Positions 16,760-26,192 of a stretch of DNA of 64,000 bases are shown here, piece by piece. Position numbers and translations under genes: made by a program. The stretch lies in NCBI GenBank assembly GCA_016708765.1, contig JADJFD010000002.1, positions 248,001-312,000 on the forward strand, read 5' to 3'. Each line of letters starts with the position of its first letter. The first letter of the stretch is position 1. This stretch comes from Chitinophagaceae bacterium (GTDB taxonomy: Bacteria > Bacteroidota > Bacteroidia > Chitinophagales > Chitinophagaceae). The notes below the pieces were generated by a model that searched no databases, was not told the DNA's origin, and saw only the letters and a program-made list of their open reading frames with translations.

Positions 16760-17965
16760 ATGGCAAAAAAAGTAGTACTAGGTTTCAGTGGCGGATTAGA
16801 CACTTCTTATTGTGTAAAATACCTTACAGAAGAAAAAGGCTATGAAGTACACAGTATCATCGTAAATACTGGTGGTTTTGATAAAGATGAATTGAAGCAG
16901 ATAGAAGAACATGCTTACAAACTGGGAGTAAAGACTCACAAAACAGTTGATGCCGTTCAGAATTATTATGACAGCATTATTAAATACTTGATTTTCGGAA
17001 ATGTGTTGAAGAATAACACCTATCCACTTTCTGTTTCTGCAGAAAGATTAAGTCAGGCATTACATATTGCAGAGCATACAAAGGAATTAAATGCTGATGC
17101 TGTTGCTCATGGTAGTACAGGTGCAGGAAACGATCAAGTTCGTTTTGATATGGTCTTTCACATAATGATTCCCGGTATTGAAATTATTACACCAATAAGA
17201 GATTTGCAATTAAGTCGTGAAGAAGAGATTTCGTACCTTAAAGAGAAAGGTGTGGATATGAATTTTGAAAAATCTATGTACTCCATTAATAAAGGGCTTT
17301 GGGGAACCAGTGTTGGCGGCAAAGAAACGCTGACTTCCAAAGGAATTTTACCAGAGGAAGCATGGCCAACACAAGTAACAGAAACAGAAACTCAAGAAGT
17401 AAAATTAATTTTTGAAAAAGGTGAGCTAAAAAAAGTGAATGATAAAAAGTTTGGTCATCCTTCTGAGGCCATTCAATATTTGCAAACAATTGCGGGGCCT
17501 TATGGTATAGGAAGGGATATTCATGTTGGAGATACGATTATCGGTATTAAAGGTAGAGTAGGTTTTGAAGCCGCAGCACCAATGGTGATACTTAAAGCTC
17601 ATCATGCTTTGGAAAAACATGTGCTAACCAAATGGCAATTGCAATGGAAAGATCAATTGGCACAATTTTATGGCAACTGGTTACACGAAGGTCAGATACT
17701 TGACCCGGTAATGATTGACATTGAACGATTTTTAGAAAGCAGCCAGCGTAATGTAACTGGTGATGTATTTGTTCAATTATATCCATACAGATTTCAGATT
17801 ATCGGAATCGAATCAAAATATGATTTGATGAATAGCCGCTTTGGGAAGTACGGTGAAATGAACACTGGCTTTACCGGAGATGATGTAAGAGGATTCAGCA
17901 AAATTTTTGGCAATCAAACAGCCATGTACCATTTGGTAAAAGAAGAAGCAGATGGAAAAAATTAA
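16760..17965 (+). CDS. argG: argininosuccinate synthase
   Basis: ArgG joins citrulline and aspartate using ATP in the penultimate step of arginine synthesis. The protein (401 residues from MAKKVVLGFSGG) has the PP-loop GFSGGLDTSYCVKYL, the citrulline/aspartate-binding HGSTGAGNDQVRFD and GLWGTSVGGKETL. The frame extends eight codons upstream to 16736, but the family starts at MAKKVV and I chose 16760. It overlaps argC by 14 bp, so the two are translationally linked. Sequence looks complete. Confidence 0.96.
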   Translation: MAKKVVLGFSGGLDTSYCVKYLTEEKGYEVHSIIVNTGGFDKDELKQIEEHAYKLGVKTHKTVDAVQNYYDSIIKYLIFGNVLKNNTYPLSVSAERLSQALHIAEHTKELNADAVAHGSTGAGNDQVRFDMVFHIMIPGIEIITPIRDLQLSREEEISYLKEKGVDMNFEKSMYSINKGLWGTSVGGKETLTSKGILPEEAWPTQVTETETQEVKLIFEKGELKKVNDKKFGHPSEAIQYLQTIAGPYGIGRDIHVGDTIIGIKGRVGFEAAAPMVILKAHHALEKHVLTKWQLQWKDQLAQFYGNWLHEGQILDPVMIDIERFLESSQRNVTGDVFVQLYPYRFQIIGIESKYDLMNSRFGKYGEMNTGFTGDDVRGFSKIFGNQTAMYHLVKEEADGKN

Positions 17966-18932
17966 AGTTGGGATTATTGGTGGAGCAGGATATACAGGTG
18001 GTGAATTAATTCGTTTATTGATTCATCACCAGTATACCACTGTTTCTTTTATTCATAGCCGCAGTAATGCTGGCAAACCTATTTACTCTGTACATCAAGA
18101 TTTATTAGGTGATACTGAATTAAACTTTACAAATGAACTGAGCACCGATATTGATGTGCTGTTTCTTTGTCTTGGCCATGGTGAGTCAACAAAGTTTTTG
18201 ACAGAAAATAAAATTCCAGAAAATATAAAAATTATTGATCTGGCAAATGATTTTCGCCTGACCTCTTCTTCAAAATTTGGGAAACGGAACTTTGTATACG
18301 GTTTACCTGAGCTAAACAGACAGAAAATTAAGTCTGCAAAGAATATTGCAAATCCTGGTTGCTTTGCAACTACTTTACAATTGGGTTTATTACCATTGGC
18401 AAAAGCAGGTTTATTAAAAGACATTTATACGACTGGCATTACGGGATCTACAGGTGCTGGGCAATCTTTGACACAGACTTCACACTTTAGCTGGAGAGCT
18501 AATAATATACAAGCCTATAAAACTTTAACGCATCAACATCTTGGTGAGATTGGCGAGTCGTTATTGCAACTTCAGCCAAAGAAAAATATAGACTTGAATT
18601 TTGTTCCCTGGAGAGGAGATTTTACCAGAGGAATTTTTATAAGTTCTACTTTACATTGTGACCTTTCAATAGAAGAGGTGTTTGTGTTGTTCAAAAAATA
18701 TTACAACAACCATCCTTTTACTCATGTAAGTAAAGAACCTATTTTTCTTAAACAGGTTGTGAATACAAATAAGGCAATGATTCAAATAGAAAAAGCAGGT
18801 AGTAAACTTGTTATTCATTCTATTGCTGACAATTTATTAAAAGGTGCCAGTGGTCAGGCTGTACAAAATATGAATCTCATGTTTGGGCTTGACGAAACAA
18901 CTGGGCTGAAACTTAAAGCAAATTATTTCTAA
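17952..18932 (+). CDS. argC: N-acyl-gamma-glutamyl-phosphate reductase
   Basis: ArgC reduces N-acylglutamyl phosphate to the semialdehyde with NADPH. Visible signs in the 326-residue protein are the nucleotide-binding start IKVGIIGGAGYTGGELIRLL, the active-site Cys in NPGCFATTLQLG, and the His-containing HQHLGEIGE. Length agrees with the family. It starts inside the end of argG (14 bp overlap) and is followed 8 bp later by argD. Whether the acyl group is acetyl or succinyl depends on the operon's transcarbamylase (see argF'). Confidence 0.95.
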   Translation: MEKIKVGIIGGAGYTGGELIRLLIHHQYTTVSFIHSRSNAGKPIYSVHQDLLGDTELNFTNELSTDIDVLFLCLGHGESTKFLTENKIPENIKIIDLANDFRLTSSSKFGKRNFVYGLPELNRQKIKSAKNIANPGCFATTLQLGLLPLAKAGLLKDIYTTGITGSTGAGQSLTQTSHFSWRANNIQAYKTLTHQHLGEIGESLLQLQPKKNIDLNFVPWRGDFTRGIFISSTLHCDLSIEEVFVLFKKYYNNHPFTHVSKEPIFLKQVVNTNKAMIQIEKAGSKLVIHSIADNLLKGASGQAVQNMNLMFGLDETTGLKLKANYF

Positions 18933-18940
18933 AGAATATT

Positions 18941-20095
18941 ATGAATTTATTTGACGTATATCCACTCAATGAAATCACCATCGTAAAAGCAAAAGGTTCT
19001 TATGTATGGGATGATAAAGGAGAACAGTACCTTGACCTCTATGGCGGACATGCAGTTATCAGCATTGGACATACACATCCGCATTGGGTGAAGCGAATTG
19101 AAGAACAGTTGAATAAAATTGCATTCTATTCGAATTCAATAAAAATTCCTTTACAACAACTACTGGCTGAAAAACTTGGCAAGGTTTCCGGTAAAGAAGA
19201 TTACCAATTATTTCTTTGCAATAGCGGAGCAGAAGCAAATGAAAATGCATTGAAGCTTGCAAGTTTCCACAATGGTAGAAAAAAAATTGTTGCATTTAGC
19301 AAGGCTTTTCATGGCAGAACATCTTTGGCGGTATCTGCTACTGATAATAAGAACTACATCGCTCCGGTAAATGAGACAGATAATGTAATTTTTCTTCCTT
19401 TTAATGATGAAGACGCATTGGAAGAATGTTTTAAGGAGAATGGGTCAGCAATCTCTTCTGTAATTATTGAAGGCATTCAAGGTGTAGGCGGTATTAACAT
19501 TGCAGAAGATTCATTTCTGCAAAAAATCCGTTCATTATGCGATGAGTATGGAGCTATTTATATAGCAGACAGTGTGCAATGTGGATATGGAAGAAGCGGA
19601 AAGTTTTTCAGTCATGATTTTGCCGGAGTAAATGCAGACATTTATACAATGGCAAAAGGTATGGGAAATGGTTTTCCTGTTGCCGGAATAATTGTTTCGC
19701 CAAAAATAAAAGCAAAGCACTTTCAATTGGGAACCACTTTTGGTGGCAACCATCTTGCCTGTGCTGCTGCATTAGCCGTACTTGAAATAATTGAAGAAGA
19801 AAAATTAATGGGTAACGCTGTAATGGTTGGTAAATACCTGAGAACTGAACTAGAAGCGATTCCTCAATTGAAAAACGTAAGAGGTAGAGGCCTGATGATA
19901 GGGTTTGATGTGCCAGACGAATTAAAAGATCTCAAGAAAAATCTTTTGTGGAATCAAAAAATATTTACCGGTGAGGCAAAACCAAATGTGATCCGATTGC
20001 TCCCGTCTCTGGCTTTGAAGAAAAGAGATGCAGAGCAGTTTATTGATTCTATAAAAGAAGAAATAGAAAGTTTAGTTTCAACCACAGCTAATTAA
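18941..20095 (+). CDS. argD: N-acylornithine aminotransferase
   Basis: This class-III PLP aminotransferase (384 residues) transfers an amino group from glutamate to the N-acylglutamate semialdehyde. It has the phosphate-binding FLCNSGAEANENALKLA, the FHGRTSLAVSAT segment, the cofactor Asp in YIADSVQCGYGRSG and the PLP lysine in MAKGMGNGFPVAGI. It ends two bases before argF' starts. Bacteroidota ArgD can act on acetyl- or succinyl-ornithine; sequence does not decide this. Confidence 0.94.
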   Translation: MNLFDVYPLNEITIVKAKGSYVWDDKGEQYLDLYGGHAVISIGHTHPHWVKRIEEQLNKIAFYSNSIKIPLQQLLAEKLGKVSGKEDYQLFLCNSGAEANENALKLASFHNGRKKIVAFSKAFHGRTSLAVSATDNKNYIAPVNETDNVIFLPFNDEDALEECFKENGSAISSVIIEGIQGVGGINIAEDSFLQKIRSLCDEYGAIYIADSVQCGYGRSGKFFSHDFAGVNADIYTMAKGMGNGFPVAGIIVSPKIKAKHFQLGTTFGGNHLACAAALAVLEIIEEEKLMGNAVMVGKYLRTELEAIPQLKNVRGRGLMIGFDVPDELKDLKKNLLWNQKIFTGEAKPNVIRLLPSLALKKRDAEQFIDSIKEEIESLVSTTAN

Positions 20096-20097
20096 AA

Positions 20098-21081
20098 ATG
20101 ATAAATTTCACAACTGTAAACGACCTTATAAGCCCCTCCTTCGGAGGGGTTGGGGAGGCCATTGATGCATTAGTGCAAAAAGCTCTTGCATACAAAGCCA
20201 ATCCTTTTACCGACAAATCACTTGGAACGAATAAAAGAATTGGTTGCCTATTTCTGAACCCAAGTATGCGAACTAGATTGAGTACACAAATCGCTGCACA
20301 GAATTTGGGAATGGAAGCCATCATTTTTAATGTAGGCAACGAAGGTTGGATGCTTGAATTTGAAGAAGAGGCAATTATGAGTGGCACATCTGTAGAACAT
20401 GTAAAAGATGCTGCTCCCATTTTTGGAAAATATTTTGACATCCTTGCCATCAGAACTTTTCCTTCTTTAAAAAACAGGGATGATGATTACAGTGAACTCT
20501 ATATCAAACAATTTATAAAATATGCTGGTATACCCGTTGTAAGTTTAGAAAGTGCAACCTTGCATCCTTTGCAATCGCTGACAGATATAATTACCATTAC
20601 TGAATCGTTTAAAGAGCAGAGAAAACCTAAAATCGTATTAACTTGGGCGCCACATGTAAAACCTTTACCACAATGTGTGGCTAATAGTTTTTCGCAATGG
20701 GTAAATGCATGGGACAAAGCAGATTTTGTGATTACTCATCCAGAGGATTATGAATTAAGCTCAGCATTTACAAAAGGAGCAACTATAATGCATGATCAAA
20801 ATGAAGCGTTGAAAGATGCCGACTTTGTGTATGTAAAGAACTGGAGCACATTTAATGATTACGGTAAAATGTATGAAAGTGACCCGAAATGGATGATGAC
20901 CAATAAAAAACTTGAACTGACAAATAATGCGAAAGTAATGCACTGCCTTCCTGTTCGTAGAAATGTAGAGTTGAGTGATGAAATATTAGACGGGCCAAAC
21001 AGCATTGTTACACTTGAAGCTTCAAATAGGGTTTGGGCTGCTCAAGCAGTGTTGGCAGAAATACTAAAGGGGAATGGATAA
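20098..21081 (+). CDS. argF': N-acylornithine carbamoyltransferase with in-frame repeat insertion
   Basis: This 327-residue transcarbamylase carbamoylates N-acyl-ornithine instead of ornithine. It has the carbamoyl-phosphate loop NPSMRTRLSTQ, HPLQSLTDI, the TWAPHVKPLPQ loop and MHCLPVRRN. At the substrate-specificity site the family has Glu in acetylornithine enzymes (Glu92, Xanthomonas) and Pro in the succinylornithine enzyme (Pro90, B. fragilis). Here the aligned residue is Val99 (GTSVEHVKDA), which by the published mutants I recall points to succinylornithine. Residues 12-21 (SPSFGGVGEA) come from a palindromic repeat inserted in frame (20131-20158). The gene overlaps argB by 8 bp. Confidence 0.92.
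   Translation: MINFTTVNDLISPSFGGVGEAIDALVQKALAYKANPFTDKSLGTNKRIGCLFLNPSMRTRLSTQIAAQNLGMEAIIFNVGNEGWMLEFEEEAIMSGTSVEHVKDAAPIFGKYFDILAIRTFPSLKNRDDDYSELYIKQFIKYAGIPVVSLESATLHPLQSLTDIITITESFKEQRKPKIVLTWAPHVKPLPQCVANSFSQWVNAWDKADFVITHPEDYELSSAFTKGATIMHDQNEALKDADFVYVKNWSTFNDYGKMYESDPKWMMTNKKLELTNNAKVMHCLPVRRNVELSDEILDGPNSIVTLEASNRVWAAQAVLAEILKGNG
20131..20158. repeat. palindromic GC-rich repeat inside argF'
   Basis: The element reads AGCCCCTCC TTC GGAGGGG followed by TTGGGGAGG, with a perfect 7-bp stem (20133-20139 / 20143-20149). It lies in the coding sequence of argF' and encodes part of SPSFGGVGEA, a stretch absent from the homologs I can recall. A shorter relative sits at 60963-60986, upstream of gltX. 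Confidence 0.7.
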
Positions 21082-21859
21082 ACTATACGTCATAAAAATT
21101 GGTGGCAATATTATCGACGATAGTATGAAGCTGAAATCATTTCTAAAAGATTTTTCTTCGTTAAACGATAAAAAAATTCTGGTTCATGGAGGCGGTAAGT
21201 TAGCAACCAGAATGGCTGAAGAACTCGGTATTGAACAAAAGCTCTTGGACGGCAGAAGAATTACTGATGCAGAGACATTGAAAATAGTAACAATGGTTTA
21301 TGCGGGTTATATAAATAAAAATATTGTTGCTTCGTTACAGTCGTTTGATTGTAATGCACTAGGATTATCTGGTGCTGACGGAGATAGTATTCTGGCACAT
21401 AAACGGGTGCATCCGGGAATGGATTATGGTTTTGTAGGTGATGTAGATGCGGTTAATAGCGACCTTATAAGCACTTTATTGGAAAAAAATATTGCTATCG
21501 TTTTTGCACCCATCACACATAACCAGCAAGGGCAATTATTGAATACAAATGCTGATACAATAGCTCAGGAAATTGCAAAAGCAATGAGTGAACTATATGA
21601 TGTTGAGCTTATATATGCATTTGAAAAAAGCGGTGTTTTGCTGAATGCAGATGATGACTCATCTGTTATTCCGGAAATAAAACCTTCTTATTATCAGGAA
21701 TTAAAAGAGAAGAAAAAAATATTTGCCGGCATGATACCAAAACTGGATAATGCATTTGCGGCATTAAAAAGTGGCGTAAATAAAATTATTATTGGAAAAG
21801 CTGAAGACCTCAAGCAATTAACTGAAGGAAAATCTGGCACATCAATTATCAATGAGTAG
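21074..21859 (+). CDS. argB: N-acylglutamate kinase
   Basis: ArgB phosphorylates N-acylglutamate. The 261-residue amino-acid-kinase-fold protein has the start YVIKIGGNIIDD, the glycine-rich KILVHGGGKLATRMA, GLSGADGDSI and the late KIFAGMIPKLDNAFAALKSGV. The Lys of KIGG and the GGG loop bind ATP and substrate. It overlaps argF' by 8 bp and argE by 8 bp, so the operon is tightly coupled. Bacteroidota forms lack the arginine-inhibited N-terminal helix, and none is seen here. Confidence 0.95.
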   Translation: MDKLYVIKIGGNIIDDSMKLKSFLKDFSSLNDKKILVHGGGKLATRMAEELGIEQKLLDGRRITDAETLKIVTMVYAGYINKNIVASLQSFDCNALGLSGADGDSILAHKRVHPGMDYGFVGDVDAVNSDLISTLLEKNIAIVFAPITHNQQGQLLNTNADTIAQEIAKAMSELYDVELIYAFEKSGVLLNADDDSSVIPEIKPSYYQELKEKKKIFAGMIPKLDNAFAALKSGVNKIIIGKAEDLKQLTEGKSGTSIINE

Positions 21860-22922
21860 CAATCAAAACATATTACAAGAGGAGGCGATTAACTTATTAA
21901 AAGAATTAATAGCTACTCCTTCATACAGCAAAGAAGAAGATCAGACTGCTGGAATTATCGGAAAATTTCTGGCATTAAAAAATATACCTGCATCAAGAGT
22001 CGGGAATAATGTTTTTGCATTAAATAAACATTATGATGAAAGCAAGCCAACAATCTTACTGAACTCACACCACGATACGGTAAGGCCAAATCCAGAATAC
22101 AAAAAAGACCCATTCGCACCAATCATAGAAGAAGGTAAGCTATTTGGACTTGGTAGTAATGATGCAGGCGGGTGTTTGGTTTCTTTATTGGCAGTTTTCT
22201 TAAACTTTTACGATAAGTCAGATAGTAAATACAATATTATTTTCGCTGCCACTGCAGAAGAAGAAATTTCTGGTGCAGGTGGAATTGAATACACTCTTCC
22301 CTACTTACCAAAAATTGATTGTGCGATTGTTGGAGAACCTACACAAATGCAAATGGCGGTTGCGGAAAGAGGATTGATGGTGATAGATTGTATAAGCCAT
22401 GGAAAAGCTGCTCATGCTGCAAGAAATGAAGGACAGAATGCAATTACTAAATCATTAAAAGATATTGAGTGGTTTAACAGTTTTCAGTTTCCAAAGGTTT
22501 CTGATTTATTGGGAGCCAATAAAATGAGTGTAACTGTAATTGAGACAGAGAATAAGGCTCACAATGTTGTCCCAGCTATTTGCAAATTTGTAGTAGATAC
22601 AAGAATAAATGAGTTGTACAGTTTTGAAGAAGCTTTAGAAATAATTACACAAAATGTACAATGTGAGATTAAGCCAAGAAGTACAAGGCTGCGTTCTACA
22701 TCAATTCCATTAGATCATCCTCTGGTAAAAGCAGGAACTGAACTAGGTAGAACTTATTATGGCTCTCCTACTACATCTGATAAAGCTTTAATGCCTTTCC
22801 CTTCTTTAAAAATTGGACCGGGAGATTCTGCAAGAAGCCATACAGCAGATGAGTATATTTATACTGATGAAATTAAAGAAGGAATTGATTTGTATATTCA
22901 GCTTTTAAATAAAGTGATATGA
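21852..22922 (+). CDS. argE: N-acylornithine/citrulline deacylase (M20 family)
   Basis: This M20 metallopeptidase (356 residues) removes the acyl group in the pathway. Because the transcarbamylase here works before deacylation, its substrate should be N-acyl-citrulline; that is inference from operon content. Zinc-site motifs are LLNSHHDTVRPNP, GSNDAGGC (second metal Asp), ATAEEEISG (catalytic Glu) and VGEPT. A late SDKALMPFPSLKIGPGDS carries the remaining ligands. It overlaps argH in an ATGA arrangement. Confidence 0.92.
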   Translation: MSSNQNILQEEAINLLKELIATPSYSKEEDQTAGIIGKFLALKNIPASRVGNNVFALNKHYDESKPTILLNSHHDTVRPNPEYKKDPFAPIIEEGKLFGLGSNDAGGCLVSLLAVFLNFYDKSDSKYNIIFAATAEEEISGAGGIEYTLPYLPKIDCAIVGEPTQMQMAVAERGLMVIDCISHGKAAHAARNEGQNAITKSLKDIEWFNSFQFPKVSDLLGANKMSVTVIETENKAHNVVPAICKFVVDTRINELYSFEEALEIITQNVQCEIKPRSTRLRSTSIPLDHPLVKAGTELGRTYYGSPTTSDKALMPFPSLKIGPGDSARSHTADEYIYTDEIKEGIDLYIQLLNKVI

Positions 22923-24253
22923 AATTGTGGCAAAAAGACATAGCCTCATTAAAAGAGGTAGAAAATTTTACTGTTGGCAACGACAGAGAAATGGATATGT
23001 ATCTTGCTTCCTTTGATGTGCTGGGTTCTTTAGCTCATATTGAAATGCTGGAATCGGTAGGTCTATTAACAAAAGAAGAATTAACCCAACTGCAACAAGA
23101 ACTAAAAAGTATATACAAACAAATACAGAACGGAGAATTTATCTTGCAGGACGATGTAGAAGACATTCACTCACAAATAGAATTACTACTGACAAAAAAA
23201 CTTGGTGATGTAGGAAAGAAAATTCACAGTGCCAGAAGCCGGAATGATCAGGTGTTGGTTGATGTTAAATTATTTCTCAGAAGAGAACTGGAAGAATTAG
23301 TAAAAACTATTCAACCTTTTTTTGAATTGCTGCAAACTCAAAGTGAGAAATACAAAGCAGATTTGTTACCCGGCTATACGCATCTGCAATTAGCAATGCC
23401 TTCTTCCTTCGGACTTTGGTTCGGTGCTTATGCTGAGAGTTTGGTTGATGATGTTGTTACTGTAAAAGCAGCATATGATGTGGCAAACAAAAATCCATTG
23501 GGTTCTGCTGCTGGTTATGGTTCTTCTTTTCCTATCAATAGAAAATTAACTACTGAACTACTGGGATTTGCTGACCTAAACTATAATGTAGTGTATGCAC
23601 AAATGGGAAGAGGAAAAGCAGAAAGAGTGGTAGCACAGTCTCTTGCCAACGTGGCTTCTACTTTAGCTAAACTAAGTATGGATGCTTGTTTATTTCTAAA
23701 TCAAAATTTTGCCTTTGTTTCTTTTCCGGCTGAGTTAACAACAGGCAGTAGCATTATGCCACATAAAAAAAACCCCGATGTATTTGAGTTGATTCGTTCT
23801 CATTGTAACAAAATTGCAGCATTGCCTAATGAAATCACCATGATGACGACTAATCTTCCATCTGGTTATCATCGGGATTTACAATTACTGAAGGAACATT
23901 TATTTCCAGCATTCAAAATATTAAAAGACTGTATAGAAATAGCACGTTTGATGCTATCCAATATTGAAGTAAAAAAAGATATTCTGGCTGATGAAAAGTA
24001 TAAATATCTCTTTAGTGTGGAAGAAGTAAATAAACTGGTGAATAAGGGAATGCCTTTCAGAGATGCTTATAAAACAGTAGGATTGGATATTGAGGCCGGA
24101 AAATTTACCTACGATACAAACGTCAACCATACTCATGAAGGAAGCATTGGTAATCTTTGTACTTTAGAAATAAAAACACAAATGGAGAAAGTTATTGGCA
24201 GCTTCCCTTTTGAAAAAGTAACTAGTGCTATTTCGGCTTTAATTAAGAGCTAA
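22919..24253 (+). CDS. argH: argininosuccinate lyase
   Basis: ArgH splits argininosuccinate into arginine and fumarate, ending the pathway. The 444-residue protein has HSARSRNDQV, TGYTHLQLAMP-like LPGYTHLQLAMP, and the superfamily signature GSSIMPHKKNPD with its catalytic Ser loop. It is the last gene of the operon, starting inside argE. Its stop codon directly abuts the end of a convergent GNAT gene at 24254, with no room for a dedicated terminator. Confidence 0.96.
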   Translation: MKLWQKDIASLKEVENFTVGNDREMDMYLASFDVLGSLAHIEMLESVGLLTKEELTQLQQELKSIYKQIQNGEFILQDDVEDIHSQIELLLTKKLGDVGKKIHSARSRNDQVLVDVKLFLRRELEELVKTIQPFFELLQTQSEKYKADLLPGYTHLQLAMPSSFGLWFGAYAESLVDDVVTVKAAYDVANKNPLGSAAGYGSSFPINRKLTTELLGFADLNYNVVYAQMGRGKAERVVAQSLANVASTLAKLSMDACLFLNQNFAFVSFPAELTTGSSIMPHKKNPDVFELIRSHCNKIAALPNEITMMTTNLPSGYHRDLQLLKEHLFPAFKILKDCIEIARLMLSNIEVKKDILADEKYKYLFSVEEVNKLVNKGMPFRDAYKTVGLDIEAGKFTYDTNVNHTHEGSIGNLCTLEIKTQMEKVIGSFPFEKVTSAISALIKS

Positions 24254-24706
24254 TTATAAATACGCATTTTTATTATGCTTTTGCATAAACCTTTTCCTTG
24301 TTTCTTCATCAAGTACTGTCCAGCCAAATTGCTCATAGAGACCATGAGCATCTTTGGTTGCAAGCATCCATCTCCGAAGGCCTTGTAAATCAGGATGAGC
24401 TTGTAATATTTCCATCAGCCATTTCGACAATCCATTACCCCTGTACTCATTCAAAACAAATACATCTGCCAGATATGCAAAAGTTGCCTTATCTGTAACC
24501 ACTCTTGCAAATCCAATTTGTTGATGTTCACAAAAAAGTCCGAAACATAATGAATTAGCAATTGACTTTATTACTATTTCCTTTGGAATATTTGTTGCCC
24601 AATATGACTCGTTAGCCAAATAATTATAAATGACATCAATATTTATCAATGCTGGATTAGTAGATATATAGTAGTTATCCTTTTTTACTTCATAATTTTT
24701 GCTCAT
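24254..24706 (-). CDS. GNAT family N-acetyltransferase
   Basis: This 150-residue GNAT protein has the acetyl-CoA loop VFVLNEYRGNGLSKWLMEIL and the C-terminal strand-helix HGLYEQFGWTVLDEE. Substrate is unknown; related proteins in this subfamily resemble acetyltransferases acting on amines or amino acids. It overlaps the upstream M28 peptidase gene by 4 bp (start/stop overlap), suggesting co-transcription with it. It converges directly on argH. Confidence 0.85.
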   Translation of the reverse strand: MSKNYEVKKDNYYISTNPALINIDVIYNYLANESYWATNIPKEIVIKSIANSLCFGLFCEHQQIGFARVVTDKATFAYLADVFVLNEYRGNGLSKWLMEILQAHPDLQGLRRWMLATKDAHGLYEQFGWTVLDEETRKRFMQKHNKNAYL

Positions 24707-26073
24707 AAACCATATTTATCTACCAGGTAAATCAATGCGGCCATATTCACAGCACCCAATTCCAATTCTCTTTTATTCACTGCTTCAAATACATCGCTTC
24801 TTGCATGGTGAATATCAAAGTAACGTTGCGAATCAGGATTAAGACTTGCCGTTGGAGTTTTTAAAGCTCTGCTTAGTGGGCCAATATCGGCACCGCCACC
24901 ACCTTTATTAAATTCGGTGCAGCCATAAGGAGCAATCAAAGGCTTCCAACTCAGGAATTTTTGAAACTGTTCTTCCGAACCCGAAAGCCCCAATGCCCTA
25001 GGTGTAAAACCGCCCGCATCACTTTCCATGGCGAAAAGATGCTTCTCATTTTTAGCTACTGCTTCTTCAGCATATTTATTTCCACCTCTTAATCCATTCT
25101 CTTCATTTGCAAATAAAACAAATCGTATTGTATGTTTTGGACGGTAACCGATAGCCTTAAGTGCCCTTAGTATTTCCATTGTTTGCACACATCCTGCTCC
25201 ATCATCATGTGCACCTTCACAATTATCCCAACTATCCAAATGACCCCCTACTGTTATATACTCTTTGGGAAATTCAGTGCCAATCAATTCGCCAATTATA
25301 TTATGCCCTATTGTATCTGGAAGAAACTGACCATTGGTTTGCATTCTCACCGTTACTTTCGATTTTTCAATTTCCTTGCTTAATTTGTCGGCATCTCTCA
25401 ATCCGATTGCAACTGCAGGAATTTTTTCATACGCTGAATCATATCTTGTTGCACCTGTATGCGGATTGTTATCTGCTGCATGGCTCATGCTTCTTACAAT
25501 AACAGCTTTAGCTCCATATTTGGCAGCACGGCTTGGTCCTTGCCCTCTGTACTGGCTTGCATCACGGTATGCTAAGAATGTATTTATATATGTATCATTA
25601 AATTTATAATTGTAAAAAACAATTTTTCCCTTTACTTCATCTTTTCTCTTTTCCAACTCATCGAATGAATTAACTTTTATTACTTCAGCAGTAACTCCAT
25701 TTTTTCCGGTACCAATTGAATTGCCTAAAGCAACCACATCCAGTTTTTCATACACCTTTTTCCCTTGCACATTAAAAGAAGCTTGATCTTCACCTCCTCT
25801 TACCCAATGCGGCACCATGCACTGTTGCATCGAGGCTTTTTCGGCTCCGCTTTCTTTCATTACAATCATTCCCCATTGCTCCGATTTCACCATTCCGGGT
25901 GAACCTGCTAATCTTCCTCCTATCTGTTTTGTAAGATGACGTAGATTCTCATATGCTTTTCCATTAGTCAGTATTTCATCTGCCAATTTTTTAATGAAAA
26001 TTGAGTCAGCATTTTGCGCCTTAACTTGAAAAGCAGCGACAAAAAAGGAAGCGATAAAAAATAACTTCTGCAT
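24703..26073 (-). CDS. secreted M28 family metallopeptidase
   Basis: This zinc peptidase (456 residues from the chosen start) begins with a signal peptide MQKLFFIASFFVAAFQVKAQ at 26073; the longer frame to 26154 adds 27 residues unlike a signal, so I dropped it. A PA-like insert is followed by the M28 core: VGGHLDSWDNCEGAHDDGAG (zinc ligands), FVLFANEENGLRGG (catalytic Glu) and a late IHHARSD. M28 members are aminopeptidases or carboxypeptidases; the preferred substrate is unknown. It is divergent from bshA. Confidence 0.9.
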   Translation of the reverse strand: MQKLFFIASFFVAAFQVKAQNADSIFIKKLADEILTNGKAYENLRHLTKQIGGRLAGSPGMVKSEQWGMIVMKESGAEKASMQQCMVPHWVRGGEDQASFNVQGKKVYEKLDVVALGNSIGTGKNGVTAEVIKVNSFDELEKRKDEVKGKIVFYNYKFNDTYINTFLAYRDASQYRGQGPSRAAKYGAKAVIVRSMSHAADNNPHTGATRYDSAYEKIPAVAIGLRDADKLSKEIEKSKVTVRMQTNGQFLPDTIGHNIIGELIGTEFPKEYITVGGHLDSWDNCEGAHDDGAGCVQTMEILRALKAIGYRPKHTIRFVLFANEENGLRGGNKYAEEAVAKNEKHLFAMESDAGGFTPRALGLSGSEEQFQKFLSWKPLIAPYGCTEFNKGGGGADIGPLSRALKTPTASLNPDSQRYFDIHHARSDVFEAVNKRELELGAVNMAALIYLVDKYGL

Positions 26074-26192
26074 ATTTACGAATTTGGATAAAGTTAATAC
26101 AAACATCAAATGCAGGTGATTTTTTTTAAGATAAACGGCAAACCAAAGCCGCATAAAACTGTTACCTTAGTTCATCATTAGAACTGGAATTT

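Noticed and set aside
25161..25502. Plus-strand frames inside the M28 peptidase gene
   Set aside because: They are antisense shadows of a complete zinc-peptidase core.
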